DNA of 64,000 nt from Candidatus Poribacteria bacterium (GTDB lineage Bacteria; Poribacteria; WGA-4E; WGA-3G), in assembly GCA_028824685.1 (NCBI GenBank), contig JAPPCZ010000086.1:186001-250000 (forward strand). Reading direction: 5' to 3'. Of the stretch, positions 8,054 through 16,785 are shown piece after piece. The stretch's first letter is position 1. Each line of letters starts with the position of its first letter. The notes beneath the pieces are model-generated. The model searched no databases and was not told the DNA's origin. It saw nothing but the letters and a program-made list of their open reading frames with translations. The position numbers and the translations under genes are program-made.

Positions 8054-10222
8054 TTAATTGTCTGGCACATCGTTAATTTTCAAATCTTCAAAAGGGTTTG
8101 CATCCGCATCTGTAACCCGCAGATAGAATCCCCAACTCATTTCCTCATTGCAAACCTTGACGAGGATGGTGTTTTTACCTGCCTTGAGGGTTACGGGAAT
8201 AGCGTGTCTGTCAAGTATTGCAGTTTGAGTGTTGGTATCCGCGAATACCTCTGTGCCATTTAGCCATATTTTTGCTTGGTCATCACTACTAAATCGAAAA
8301 AACACTTCCCGTTCGTCAGGAGAAGTTACGGTTGCATAAGCGTAGGAAACTCGCCAATTGTTATTACTACCAAGATCAATAAATCCATCGAAAACGTCAT
8401 CGGTAAATTTTTTCCAACTTATTTGTTCGTCTACGTCTTCATATTTTCCTGTGAGGTCAATCTGCGTTGTGTCTTCGGGGATGTACTCATTATTATATCC
8501 GTTTCTCGCTGCGTTATCAAATGGTCCAAGAACCAACCATGCATTCTCATGGATGATGCCGGTTTGTCGTATCTGTTCCATTGCCTTATCGGGCAAGTTA
8601 TTTTGACTGTAGTATTCAGCCATGCCGAGGTGGCTTTTCCAAAGGATCCTCAAACACGCATTCACAACCAAAGTGCGATTGGGATTTTGTGCTTCAATGA
8701 TAGCGTTACCAACGCGTTCTATAGCCGGATCAACGGAATTCTGTGCTTCAATGATAGCTTTACGAATGAATTCTAATTCCGGATCAACGAAATTCTGTGC
8801 TTCAACGATTGCCTTACCAGCGAGTTTTATAGCCGGTTCATACATTTCATTCTTAAGACAGATGGTAGCAAGTGCGCCGAGGAATGATCCGTCCTGTTTA
8901 TAGTTGATCAATGCAAGCTTCTTAGCTTCGGCTTGGTTCAGTAGTTCTTTTGCCATATCAGGTTGGTTATTTTTTTGATAGGCAGTGGCAGCGAGATAAA
9001 AGCAGCGTATATTGTTCGGTTCTACTTTGCTAAGGTCGTGGTACGCTTGGGCAGCTTTCTGATAATCATTGGTATTCCAATAAATTTCAGCGAGCATTTC
9101 AATGATAGCAGGATTGTCAGCGTCTTTCTGAAGTTTTCCTTCGAAAAGGGTTTTCAATACATCAAGTTTTCCTTGGTCTTTATAGGCATTCATCAAGATT
9201 TTGCGTGCGTCATCACTACCAAATTTGACTTCAAAATTGGATGGACCGGAAAGCGTTGAGAGAATTGTTGATCTGAACTGCTTTGATGCTTCAACTTCAT
9301 AGAATGCTAATGCTGAGTCTGTCCTCCCTTGTTTTAAGTATCCATTGAGCAATTCGTTAAGGATTGTATCCCGCTCATGAGAATTATTGGACATTACAAG
9401 TGCTATCTTAAAATAAGCGGCAGATTTTTCTAATTCACCAGTGTTGAGAAAGTGCCGTGCACGTTCTTTCGGATTTGATATTTCATAAGAGAGTGGGATG
9501 CCTTCATCTTCAATCTTTTGTAATACTTCTTCTAAATTCCCCTGATAAAGATAGAGTTTGATCAATTGCAGTTCGATATCTCGCTTATCGAATTCTGATT
9601 GTGTGTATAGCATGGCATTCTTCAATATTTTTTCAGCAGCCGCTATGTCCTCATTTAAAAAATAATGGTTTGCGAGTTTGAGATAAGTTTGTACTTGTAC
9701 ATCACCGGGTGCCAATTCAATTGCTTTTTCATAGTTGGCAATGGCTACATCCACCTTACCTTCTGCCTCATAAAGTCGTGCGAGTCGTGCGTAATGGACA
9801 CCAACATCTGGATATGTTTGAACATAAGTCTGCCCGATTTCAAGTGCCTCGTTGTCTTTGCCAGCAACTCGCAAACTATAAACGAGTCCATCTTGATATT
9901 TTGTGTTTTCTGGGTCCGCTTCAATCAGTTTACCCCAGGTTTGCGCAGCTTTTCCGTGCTGTTTTGTGGCTGAGTAGAGCGTTGCGAGTTGTAAGCGAGA
10001 TTCTAAATCATCGGGTGCCCCTTTCACAATTCGTTCATAGATTTCTATTGCTTCCTCAATTTTTCCGAGTTCCACCAATTTTTGTGCCGCTGTGATGAAT
10101 TCTTGTGTTATCGCGCGCTCTTGTTCGTTGCTCACATCCTCTGCCTCGAGCTGTGCCATGAAAGCACCCACTGTGATTAACATGAAAATGATTAAGAAGA
10201 AAGACAATTTTGCGTGTGCCAT
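8054..10222 (-). CDS. Exported TPR protein with C-terminal beta-sandwich domain
   Basis: A 722-residue protein with an N-terminal signal or anchor segment (FFLIIFMLITVGAF) and AGGAGG-type Shine-Dalgarno sequence 9 bases before the ATG. Residues of about 30-540 hold at least ten tetratricopeptide repeats (for example AIANYEKAIELAPGD, AAQAYHDLSKVEPNN). Around residues 460-515 an 18-residue unit starting EAQN is repeated about three times. The C-terminal 170 residues start WLVLGPFDN and contain YAYATVTSPDEREVFFRFSSDD and KIWLNGTEV, a beta-sandwich commonly found after TPRs or in glycan-binding proteins. The likely role is scaffold or binding protein outside the cytoplasm; ligands are unknown. 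It is paralogous to 16786-20049. Confidence 0.85.
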   Translation of the reverse strand: MAHAKLSFFLIIFMLITVGAFMAQLEAEDVSNEQERAITQEFITAAQKLVELGKIEEAIEIYERIVKGAPDDLESRLQLATLYSATKQHGKAAQTWGKLIEADPENTKYQDGLVYSLRVAGKDNEALEIGQTYVQTYPDVGVHYARLARLYEAEGKVDVAIANYEKAIELAPGDVQVQTYLKLANHYFLNEDIAAAEKILKNAMLYTQSEFDKRDIELQLIKLYLYQGNLEEVLQKIEDEGIPLSYEISNPKERARHFLNTGELEKSAAYFKIALVMSNNSHERDTILNELLNGYLKQGRTDSALAFYEVEASKQFRSTILSTLSGPSNFEVKFGSDDARKILMNAYKDQGKLDVLKTLFEGKLQKDADNPAIIEMLAEIYWNTNDYQKAAQAYHDLSKVEPNNIRCFYLAATAYQKNNQPDMAKELLNQAEAKKLALINYKQDGSFLGALATICLKNEMYEPAIKLAGKAIVEAQNFVDPELEFIRKAIIEAQNSVDPAIERVGNAIIEAQNPNRTLVVNACLRILWKSHLGMAEYYSQNNLPDKAMEQIRQTGIIHENAWLVLGPFDNAARNGYNNEYIPEDTTQIDLTGKYEDVDEQISWKKFTDDVFDGFIDLGSNNNWRVSYAYATVTSPDEREVFFRFSSDDQAKIWLNGTEVFADTNTQTAILDRHAIPVTLKAGKNTILVKVCNEEMSWGFYLRVTDADANPFEDLKINDVPDN
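8680..8840. repeat. 54-bp in-frame tandem repeat, about three copies
   Basis: Inside the TPR gene the segment beginning TTCTGTGCTTCAA recurs at about 54-base spacing (near 8682, 8737 and 8791), encoding 18-residue EAQN-led units. The copies differ by several substitutions, so the expansion is not very recent. Confidence 0.75.
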
Positions 10223-10314
10223 TGAAATATACCTCCTGTTAAGGTTACTTAAGTTAACGGCTTGTGCCAGTTAACAATATGTTTTGTTGGTTTTCACATA
10301 TATTTGCCTTAGTG

Positions 10315-10391
10315 CTATAAACATATCGTCCCTACGGGACTAAAAAGGGCTCGTCCGACCTTTTCTATAAACATATCGTCCCTACGGGACT
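10315..10391. repeat. Two copies of the ATATCGTCCCTACGGGACT palindromic repeat
   Basis: Two identical 27-base units (10315-10341 and 10365-10391) contain the palindromic core GTCCCTACGGGAC preceded by CTATAAACAT. They lie in the spacer upstream of the TPR gene start. Related units occur near 26.2, 52.75 and 60.2 kb. They look like REP/BIME elements and not CRISPR: spacers are few and irregular and unit orientation varies. Confidence 0.85.
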
Positions 10392-10615
10392 GAAGACTAT
10401 ATAAATATGATAATGACTTTCAAAACACCTTCTTTTGTGAAACAGGGTTCTACATATAGTTATTTAGCACAACTCGTTAAGTTACTACTAAGCAAGTTGA
10501 GCAAATTCCATGCCAATCTAAAAAACATCGCACTGACGAGGCACTTTACAAAATACCCAGAAAAAGCTGCACAAAATAGTGCATTCTGGACACGCAGCTG
10601 CACAAAATAGTACAG

Positions 10616-10816
10616 ATTTATAGTAAAATCCATAATTATTTATACACTACGAATCAACACCAAATGCACTTTTTGGCATTTAGCGGGTTCGGTTTCCTAA
10701 CCGAACCGTGTTTATTCGGTCTCATGGTTCGGCAGAATGCGCGTATGGCATTCTGCATTGGTTAGGAAACCGGATCTACCGGGGAGTGTGAACATATTTT
10801 CGGATTTACTATAAAT
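10616..10816. mobile_element. MITE-like element, 201 bp
   Basis: The terminal inverted repeats are ATTTATAGTAAAATCC and GGATTTACTATAAAT, matching apart from one base of length. The inside is made of nested palindromes (GGTTCGGTTTCCTAACCGAA and others) and has no open reading frame. It ends 13 bases from the stop codon of the sigma-propeller gene. The same termini bound elements at 13957, 14202, 16489 and 44193. Confidence 0.7.
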
Positions 10817-10828
10817 GCATCACTCAAC

Positions 10829-13800
10829 CTAATTTTCAAGTGAAAAGCGAAGCACACCCTGCCCATTCGTCCCGACATAGAGGGTATTCCCATCAACAGC
10901 AAGACAGGTAACATGATGTGAGATTTTGGGTGTAACTTGCTTCCAGGTGCCGATGTCCTTGTTGAATTGGTATATTCTTTGCTTAGTTTCTCCGTAAACC
11001 GTTGTGTCATCTACTGCGAGTCTATTCATAACGAGTGGTGCTCCTTCTGCATTGGTAATTGTGTGCCAATCAGTGCCGTTGCCTGACAGCACGACACCTT
11101 TGTCAGTTGCCACATAAACAAAGTTTCCAGCGAAAACTATTGCTCTGAAATTGACAACAGAAAATGGTAGATTGGTAGTGACATCGTTCCAGGTGTTCCC
11201 TTCATCAAACGATTGCATGAGATGGCCATCCCATTTTCCAACGTAAACATTATTCTCTGAGACAGCAAGTCTAAAGCCAACGGTGTCGAATAAGGCACTA
11301 GAATACCACATACTCTCGCCACTATCACCTTCATCTAATAGTCCTGTGTCTACCCATTTAGTCATGCTTGGTTCCCATTTAAAGAGTTTGTGCATGTATT
11401 CCACATAGTACGTTGTCTCGTTAACAACAAAACATCCAAGCATTGATGTGTAAAGACTACCCTTTCCGTGTATCACAGATGTTATAGGTCTCCTATGAGT
11501 TCTATTCCTTTCACGCAGTTCTTCTAATGCTTTGTTGGGTTTATATATATTAAAGTTTGGAACAGCGGACAAGTCAATAAGTCTATTCTCTTCGGCCGAA
11601 AAGTGGTAAAACCGCGGCGTTCCAATTTTGTCGTCTCTTACATATATTTGCCCATTAGATTGCGCAATACGTGTGATATAACCAGTATCGCCTGGAACAG
11701 GTGCCCACGATTCTCCGCCATCAACGGAACTGAAAAGTCCAGTTCTTGTGTTCGCGTAGAGAGTTCCTTTAACAGCAATTAATTCCCAAACTTCTGTGTT
11801 CACTAAACCGGTATTAAATTGATGCCATGATTCTCCGCCATCAGTTGAACGATAAACTCCGAATCTTCCAGATACATAGAAAGTATTCTCATTTAACAAT
11901 GCCAAACCAGAAGTCTTACCTATATCAGCCGTTTTGTCTAAGGTTTTCCAAGTTTCACCTGCATTGATAGAATAGAAGTATTCCTTACCGTCAATCAATA
12001 TCACCTTTTCCCCTGCTGCAGACATCTTGAAGGTTGTATTCACTGGTGTTGCAAAGGGAACATCACCTTCATTCTGGCGCGGTGGAAATAAATTGGACAA
12101 TTTAACCTTCTGACGAGGTTTCTTTTCTATAGTGTTCTTGTTTGGCGTTATTGCATGCCATGAATCGCCTCGGTCATCTGTACGAAAAAGAGACCACACG
12201 TATGGTTTTGGCGGCTTAATTCCCATTCCTGACAACGGAGAATTAGTTCTTATTGTTGTTATCCCAAAAACTTCATATAACGGATCAGGATCTCCAAATC
12301 TACTTTGCCTTGTGGCGACATAAAGGCTGTTTTCTGCAACTTCCATCGCAATAATTGGTAATAGATTCTCGTTTCTATCCGTTTGGCTGATGGACAATAG
12401 TTCCCATTTATCGGCATTAATTCGATAAAGTCCTTTGTCAGTACCAACAAAAACAGTATTTTCTACATTAGTGATTACGCCAATTTGTCTATCCTTGATT
12501 CCTTCGGGCAATGGTGTCCACGATTTTCCAGCATTATCTGATCGAAATACACCTTTTTTGTAAGCAAGGTAAATCGTCATATCACTTTGTCCACTTTGTA
12601 TTTTATCCGTGATTACTATGCCGACAAGTTTACCTTTGATACACTCACAGAATTCTTTCCATGTCGCGCCTTTATCTGTAGAAGCAAAAATCTTTGTATC
12701 AATAGCACGGTAGAGCGTATTCTGCCATTCTGCCACATGCCCAAATACACCAATGTTTATGAGTTGCCATGCTTTTCCATCATCTGTGAGTCTGTAAAGA
12801 CCATTTTGTGTAGTTGCATACACGTTTTCACGGTTTGTTGTGAAGAGCGTAGCGACTGCCCCGCCTTCTGGTCCTTTCGCATCACTCCATTGTCGTTTTG
12901 GTTTTGAAATCTCATTTTCATCTACTTGTGCTGCAGCGAATAGTGGTGCGTCCGGTTTTTGACTTACTCCTTCGGTTTTACCAGTTACATCAGATAGCCC
13001 AACCTGAGTTCGTACAGCAGGTTTTGCTGGCGTGTCAAGGACAAGTTGTGTATCTGTTATTTCAATTGTTGGCTCAGATTGTGCGTTTAAGCTATACGGT
13101 TTCTGAAAACGATTTAAGTATTGCATCCCTGCGCCCATCAGCAATATGATTAACACTGCAGCGGCGGCAGAAACTGCTATCGGCACTAATGGTTTGCTGC
13201 CAGAAGGTGTTATCGGATTGAGACGTGAAATCTCTTTCGTGATGTTTTCTGTAAATTGTGTTGGCAGTTGGAAACTACTAAGGTTTTCTTTAATCATTGC
13301 TTCCTCCTTTTTCAATCGGTTGCGTGCGCGGTGTAGCCGACTCCGCACAGTATTTGGAGATACCCCTAAAAACTTGCCAATATCCTCACAAGTCATTTCA
13401 GCGATGTAATACAGATTTACGACTGTTCGCTCACTTTCTTGCAGCTTACTTAACAACCTCTGAACCAGCTCTCGTCGTTTTTGATTTGCTTTTTCTTCGT
13501 GTTGTTGTGTCATATACACTGAATAATACACCTCCTCTAACTCAACGGGATTCATCGCATCCAACGATTGCGGTTGTGGTTTTTTCTTTCGGTGCCACGC
13601 GATACATTTGCGGTTAGCAATTACATAGAGCCATCCCGCGAAACGATTAGGGTCTTTGAGCGTTGTGAGCTTGTGATATGCCGTGAGGAACACATCCTGC
13701 GTAATCTCTTGTGCAATGTGAAAATCACCAATCTTCTGCCACACTAATGCGTGGATCTGTTTTTGATATTTTTCCACAAGTTCTGCAAACGCTTGCTGAT

Positions 13801-13843
13801 CACCTTCTAAAGTATGTTGAATCAGGTCAGCATCATTGTCCAT
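10829..13843 (-). CDS. ECF sigma-70 factor fused through a membrane segment to a beta-propeller
   Basis: About 1004 residues from ATG 13843, with GGAGG upstream. Residues 1-190 are an ECF sigma factor: region 2 (AFAELVEKYQKQIHALVWQ, AQEITQDVFLTAY, FAGWLYVIANRKC) and region 4 with its helix-turn-helix (SERTVVNLYYIAEMTCED, GVSPNTVRSRLHRARNRLKK). One transmembrane helix follows at about 216-241 (VPIAVSAAAAVLIILLMG). Residues 300-1000 contain repeated BNR/sialidase-type motifs (STDGGESWHQF, SVDGGESWAPV, SFDEGNTWND), which predict one or two seven-bladed propellers outside the membrane. The architecture suggests a sensor whose sigma domain stays cytoplasmic and may be freed by proteolysis. No separate anti-sigma gene is adjacent. 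Confidence 0.9.
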   Translation of the reverse strand: MDNDADLIQHTLEGDQQAFAELVEKYQKQIHALVWQKIGDFHIAQEITQDVFLTAYHKLTTLKDPNRFAGWLYVIANRKCIAWHRKKKPQPQSLDAMNPVELEEVYYSVYMTQQHEEKANQKRRELVQRLLSKLQESERTVVNLYYIAEMTCEDIGKFLGVSPNTVRSRLHRARNRLKKEEAMIKENLSSFQLPTQFTENITKEISRLNPITPSGSKPLVPIAVSAAAAVLIILLMGAGMQYLNRFQKPYSLNAQSEPTIEITDTQLVLDTPAKPAVRTQVGLSDVTGKTEGVSQKPDAPLFAAAQVDENEISKPKRQWSDAKGPEGGAVATLFTTNRENVYATTQNGLYRLTDDGKAWQLINIGVFGHVAEWQNTLYRAIDTKIFASTDKGATWKEFCECIKGKLVGIVITDKIQSGQSDMTIYLAYKKGVFRSDNAGKSWTPLPEGIKDRQIGVITNVENTVFVGTDKGLYRINADKWELLSISQTDRNENLLPIIAMEVAENSLYVATRQSRFGDPDPLYEVFGITTIRTNSPLSGMGIKPPKPYVWSLFRTDDRGDSWHAITPNKNTIEKKPRQKVKLSNLFPPRQNEGDVPFATPVNTTFKMSAAGEKVILIDGKEYFYSINAGETWKTLDKTADIGKTSGLALLNENTFYVSGRFGVYRSTDGGESWHQFNTGLVNTEVWELIAVKGTLYANTRTGLFSSVDGGESWAPVPGDTGYITRIAQSNGQIYVRDDKIGTPRFYHFSAEENRLIDLSAVPNFNIYKPNKALEELRERNRTHRRPITSVIHGKGSLYTSMLGCFVVNETTYYVEYMHKLFKWEPSMTKWVDTGLLDEGDSGESMWYSSALFDTVGFRLAVSENNVYVGKWDGHLMQSFDEGNTWNDVTTNLPFSVVNFRAIVFAGNFVYVATDKGVVLSGNGTDWHTITNAEGAPLVMNRLAVDDTTVYGETKQRIYQFNKDIGTWKQVTPKISHHVTCLAVDGNTLYVGTNGQGVLRFSLEN

Positions 13844-13956
13844 CAACTAAGACCTCCAATAAGCAAATTGGTCTTTTGATTAGTATAGACGCGATTTTGT
13901 GGTGCAAAATTGCATATTTTGAAAAAAAATGGATTTTTGGAGGAAAGATAGATTTT

Positions 13957-14129
13957 TTTATAGTGGATTCTACGATTAACTTTACATCTGAACTGTAGGA
14001 GGGAACTCCGATTCCCGACTATTAGTGATTTCGTCGCGATTCGGAGATCGAAATCAACGGTATGAACGCCATTTAGGCATTCACCGCCTACAGAATATAT
14101 GTAAACTTATTTACATAATTTACTATAAA
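13957..14129. mobile_element. MITE-like element, 173 bp
   Basis: It begins TTTATAGTGGATTCTACG and ends TAATTTACTATAAA. Inside are a GGAGGGAACTCCGATTC arm and its partner CGATTCGGAGATCG. Read in reverse it closely matches the 44193-44330 copy but has extra bases around CAACGGTATGAACGCC. It carries no coding sequence and lies upstream of the sigma-propeller gene. Confidence 0.7.
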
Positions 14130-14201
14130 TTGAAGATGGTGAGGGGCATTTACAACTCACGTGGTGGTAGAATTTATGGTGCTTTTGTATACGGTAACGT
14201 T

Positions 14202-14372
14202 TTTATAGTGCAATCCAAAATATGTGCACACTCCCTGGTAGATGAGGTTTCCTAACCGCATCTATGAGACTAAATAAATACGGTTCGGTTAGGAAACCGA
14301 ACCCGTCAAATGCCAAAAAGCGCATTTGGCGTTGATTCGTAGTGTAAAAATAATTATAGGTTTTACTATAAA
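14202..14372. mobile_element. MITE-like element, 171 bp, inverted relative to 10616-10816
   Basis: The ends are TTTATAGTGCAATCC and GGTTTTACTATAAA. Internal segments (ACTCCC.GGTAGAT, GGTTTCCTAACCG, GAACCC.TCAAATGCCAAAAA) are the reverse complement of parts of the 10616 element. The two copies flank the sigma-propeller gene in opposite orientation. Confidence 0.7.
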
Positions 14373-14466
14373 CGCGTTTTTGTTAATGCGAAACGAATAT
14401 TCAGAAATGGAATAATGTCATCTCCGAAACTCAATATCAGGGAGACACCATCCTGTACTTTTTCAT

Positions 14467-16464
14467 TCAGTTTTTGTTCAAAGCGGCTATGTCCCAAAAT
14501 AACACCGTGCCATCAACACTTCCACTCGCGAGTATCTTACCATTAGGGCTAAACGATACGGTGTATACAATAGAAGTATGTCCGGTAAGGATGTGGGGTG
14601 GGTTATCTGTGAACACCTCCCAGAGATAGATGGTATTATCACTTCCACTTGCGAGTGTTTGTCCGTCTGGACTGAATGCAACGCTATGCACTCTACCGGT
14701 ATGTCCTACAAAAGTGTGGAGGTGCTCGCCCGTCTGTGGATGCCACAGATGAATGGTCGCATCGTCGCTCCCACTTGCCAGGATTCTACCATCCGGATTA
14801 AATGCAATGCTATTAACGATTGCTGTATGCTCCGTAAGCAGATGTAGCTGCTCCTCCGTCTGTGTATCCCAGAGTCGGATCGTATTATCATCGCTCCCAC
14901 TTGCGATCATCTTTCCATCCGGACTGAACGCTACGCTATTGACCCAATCGGTATGACCAAAAAGCATGTGAAGATTTTTACCTGTCTGTGCATCCCAGAG
15001 TCGGATCATATTATCATCACTTCCACTTGCGATCATCTTTCCATCCGGACTGAACGCTACGCTATTGACCCAATCGGTATGACCAAAAAGCATGTGAAGA
15101 TTTTTACCTGTCTGTGCATCCCAGAGTCGGATCATATTATCATCACTTCCACTTGCGATCATCTTTCCATCCGGACTGAACGCTACGCTATTGACCCAAT
15201 CGGTATGACCCCTAAGCAGTTGCAGCTGTTCTCCCGTTTGTGTGTCCCAGAGTCGGATCGTATTATCATCACTTCCGCTCACAAGTATTAGGTTATCCGG
15301 ACTAAACGCTACTGTTCCTACATAATTTTTATGCCCAATGAGAGCGTGAAGTTGTTGTCCTGTCACTGTATCCCACAGACGAACGGTGTTGTCCTTACCA
15401 CCACTTGCCAACACCTTACCATCTGGGCTGAAAACTACACTATAAACCACGTCTGGATGTTCAGCGAGAATGCGAAGTTGTAGTCCTGTTTTCACATCCC
15501 AAAGACGGATAGTACCATCTAATCCTTCACTGGCGATTGTTTTTCCATCTGGACTGAAAACTACATTTTCTACATTAGCGGTATGCCCCTTAAGCAACTG
15601 AAACTGTTTACCAGTTTTTGAATCCCATAGACGTATGGTCGTATCATCACTCCCACTTGCGAGCATTTGACCATCCGGACTGAACGCTACACTACGAACC
15701 CAATCTGTGTGGTTTGAGAAAGTCCTGACAGGTTCCCCTGTGTTTGTCTCCCACAAACTAATGTTCATTTCACGACCCCCACTTGCGATTGTCTTTCCAT
15801 CCGGACCGAACACTACGCTATTGACCGGAGCGTTCGTAGGGCTGAAGAGGGTGAGACTGGTATCCGAAGTTCCTGATTTTAAGGTCCATAAACGAACGGT
15901 TCCATCATCACTTCCACTTGCAAGCGTTTTTCCATCTGGACTGAATGCTACGCTATTGATCTCTTCCGTGTGCCCAATAAACATTCGGAGTTGCTCACCT
16001 GTATTTGTATCCCACACCCGGACTATATTATCCCTGCTTCCACTTGCGATTGTTTTTCCATCCGGACTGAACGCTACACTATAGATAATACCACTATGCC
16101 CAATGAGCGTGTGAAGAAGTTCGCCTGTCTCAACATTCCACAGCCGGACGGTAGCGTCACTACTCCCACTTGCTAACGATTGACCATCAGGACTAAACCG
16201 GACACACCAGACAGCCCCCACATACGCTGTCAACAGCTTGAGTTCTTCACCCGTTTGGACATCATAAATCCAGGTGCCAGCGTTACTCCCGACAGCAATG
16301 CGCGTGCCATCAGGAGAATAATGTATCTCAGTACTCCACCCCTTGCCAAGTCGCATCACAGCACCTTCTGGTAAAGGTAGGTGCGGGGATTGACCAAAAC
16401 TGAGCGGTATTAATCCGAATATCGTGATTAAGATGTTAAGAATCAAAGATAACGTGATTTTCAT
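14467..16464 (-). CDS. Exported WD40-repeat protein
   Basis: About 665 residues from ATG 16464, with a signal peptide (LILNILITIFGLIPLSFG). A TTG at 16482 with AAGG four bases upstream is an alternative start. Residues of about 40-660 consist of some fourteen WD40 blades with near-consensus VAFSPDGK-(IL)ASGSDD-IRLWD-TG motifs, enough for two seven-bladed propellers. The regularity of the blades implies recent internal amplification, and two blades are identical at the DNA level. No catalytic domain is attached, so a protein-interaction or surface-scaffold role is most likely. MITE-like elements lie close on both sides. Confidence 0.9.
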   Translation of the reverse strand: MKITLSLILNILITIFGLIPLSFGQSPHLPLPEGAVMRLGKGWSTEIHYSPDGTRIAVGSNAGTWIYDVQTGEELKLLTAYVGAVWCVRFSPDGQSLASGSSDATVRLWNVETGELLHTLIGHSGIIYSVAFSPDGKTIASGSRDNIVRVWDTNTGEQLRMFIGHTEEINSVAFSPDGKTLASGSDDGTVRLWTLKSGTSDTSLTLFSPTNAPVNSVVFGPDGKTIASGGREMNISLWETNTGEPVRTFSNHTDWVRSVAFSPDGQMLASGSDDTTIRLWDSKTGKQFQLLKGHTANVENVVFSPDGKTIASEGLDGTIRLWDVKTGLQLRILAEHPDVVYSVVFSPDGKVLASGGKDNTVRLWDTVTGQQLHALIGHKNYVGTVAFSPDNLILVSGSDDNTIRLWDTQTGEQLQLLRGHTDWVNSVAFSPDGKMIASGSDDNMIRLWDAQTGKNLHMLFGHTDWVNSVAFSPDGKMIASGSDDNMIRLWDAQTGKNLHMLFGHTDWVNSVAFSPDGKMIASGSDDNTIRLWDTQTEEQLHLLTEHTAIVNSIAFNPDGRILASGSDDATIHLWHPQTGEHLHTFVGHTGRVHSVAFSPDGQTLASGSDNTIYLWEVFTDNPPHILTGHTSIVYTVSFSPNGKILASGSVDGTVLFWDIAALNKN
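14941..15192. repeat. Perfect 126-bp tandem duplication of a WD40 blade
   Basis: The 126 bases from 14941 are repeated without a visible change from 15067, encoding two identical 42-residue blades (containing HMLFGHTDWVNSV). A third copy from 15193 starts the same and then diverges. The lack of differences points to a very recent duplication or ongoing copy-number change. Confidence 0.9.
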
Positions 16465-16488
16465 TGTAATGTTTAATACCAATTTACC

Positions 16489-16633
16489 TTATAGTGGAAA
16501 CCATAATTACTTGCACACGATTGTAGCGCGTACACTCTGCACAAACTGGAAAGTTTGTGCTACGGCACAGTCCAATAGGTCGGTTTAAGTCCTACAGACA
16601 AAAGTGTGCATATATTTTTGTATTTCACTATAA
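16489..16633. mobile_element. MITE-like element, 145 bp
   Basis: The ends TTATAGTGGAAACC and TTTCACTATAA match the terminal consensus of the other elements. The interior contains a short hairpin (GCACAAAC...GTTTGTGC). It sits immediately upstream of the WD40 gene, so it may influence its promoter. Confidence 0.6.
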
Positions 16634-16703
16634 TTCGTAGCGGTGTGTCACTGTGACCACCCGTTGTTTTGTTTATGAGACATAATGAGGTACAAGGATC
16701 CGA

Positions 16704-16783
16704 TGGATGTCATCGCGCATCTGTTCTATTGCCTTATCGGGTATGTTATCCTGACTGTAGTATTCAACTAAGCCGAGGATAAC
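16704..16783 (-). pseudogene. Remnant of the C-terminal part of a TPR paralogue
   Basis: Just past the stop codon of the TPR-LamG gene, another frame encodes VILGLVEYYSQDNIPDKA and then IEQMRDD. This closely matches HLGMAEYYSQNNLPDKAMEQ in the 8054-10222 protein, and the DNA is also similar. The matching frame is not continuous with the upstream gene and lacks a start. It appears that an ancestral C-terminal beta-sandwich region was lost, leaving this scar. Confidence 0.65.
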
Positions 16784-16785
16784 AT

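Noticed and set aside
7727..8057. Short plus-strand frames in the 7.5-8.05 kb spacer
   Set aside because: Phe/Val-rich, with no Shine-Dalgarno sequence or conserved pattern; they follow from the T-rich base composition.
8276..8776. Plus-strand 166-codon frame opposite the TPR gene
   Set aside because: Lacks a ribosome site and any recognisable domain, while the minus strand is clearly coding.
10315..10391. CRISPR array
   Set aside because: Only two repeats per locus, variable orientation elsewhere, spacers are not of uniform protospacer type and no cas genes are present; they are REP-like palindromes.
14953..15291. Plus-strand 112-codon frame opposite the WD40 gene
   Set aside because: It is the antisense reading of a repetitive WD40 array, and its internal repeat simply mirrors the 126-bp duplication.
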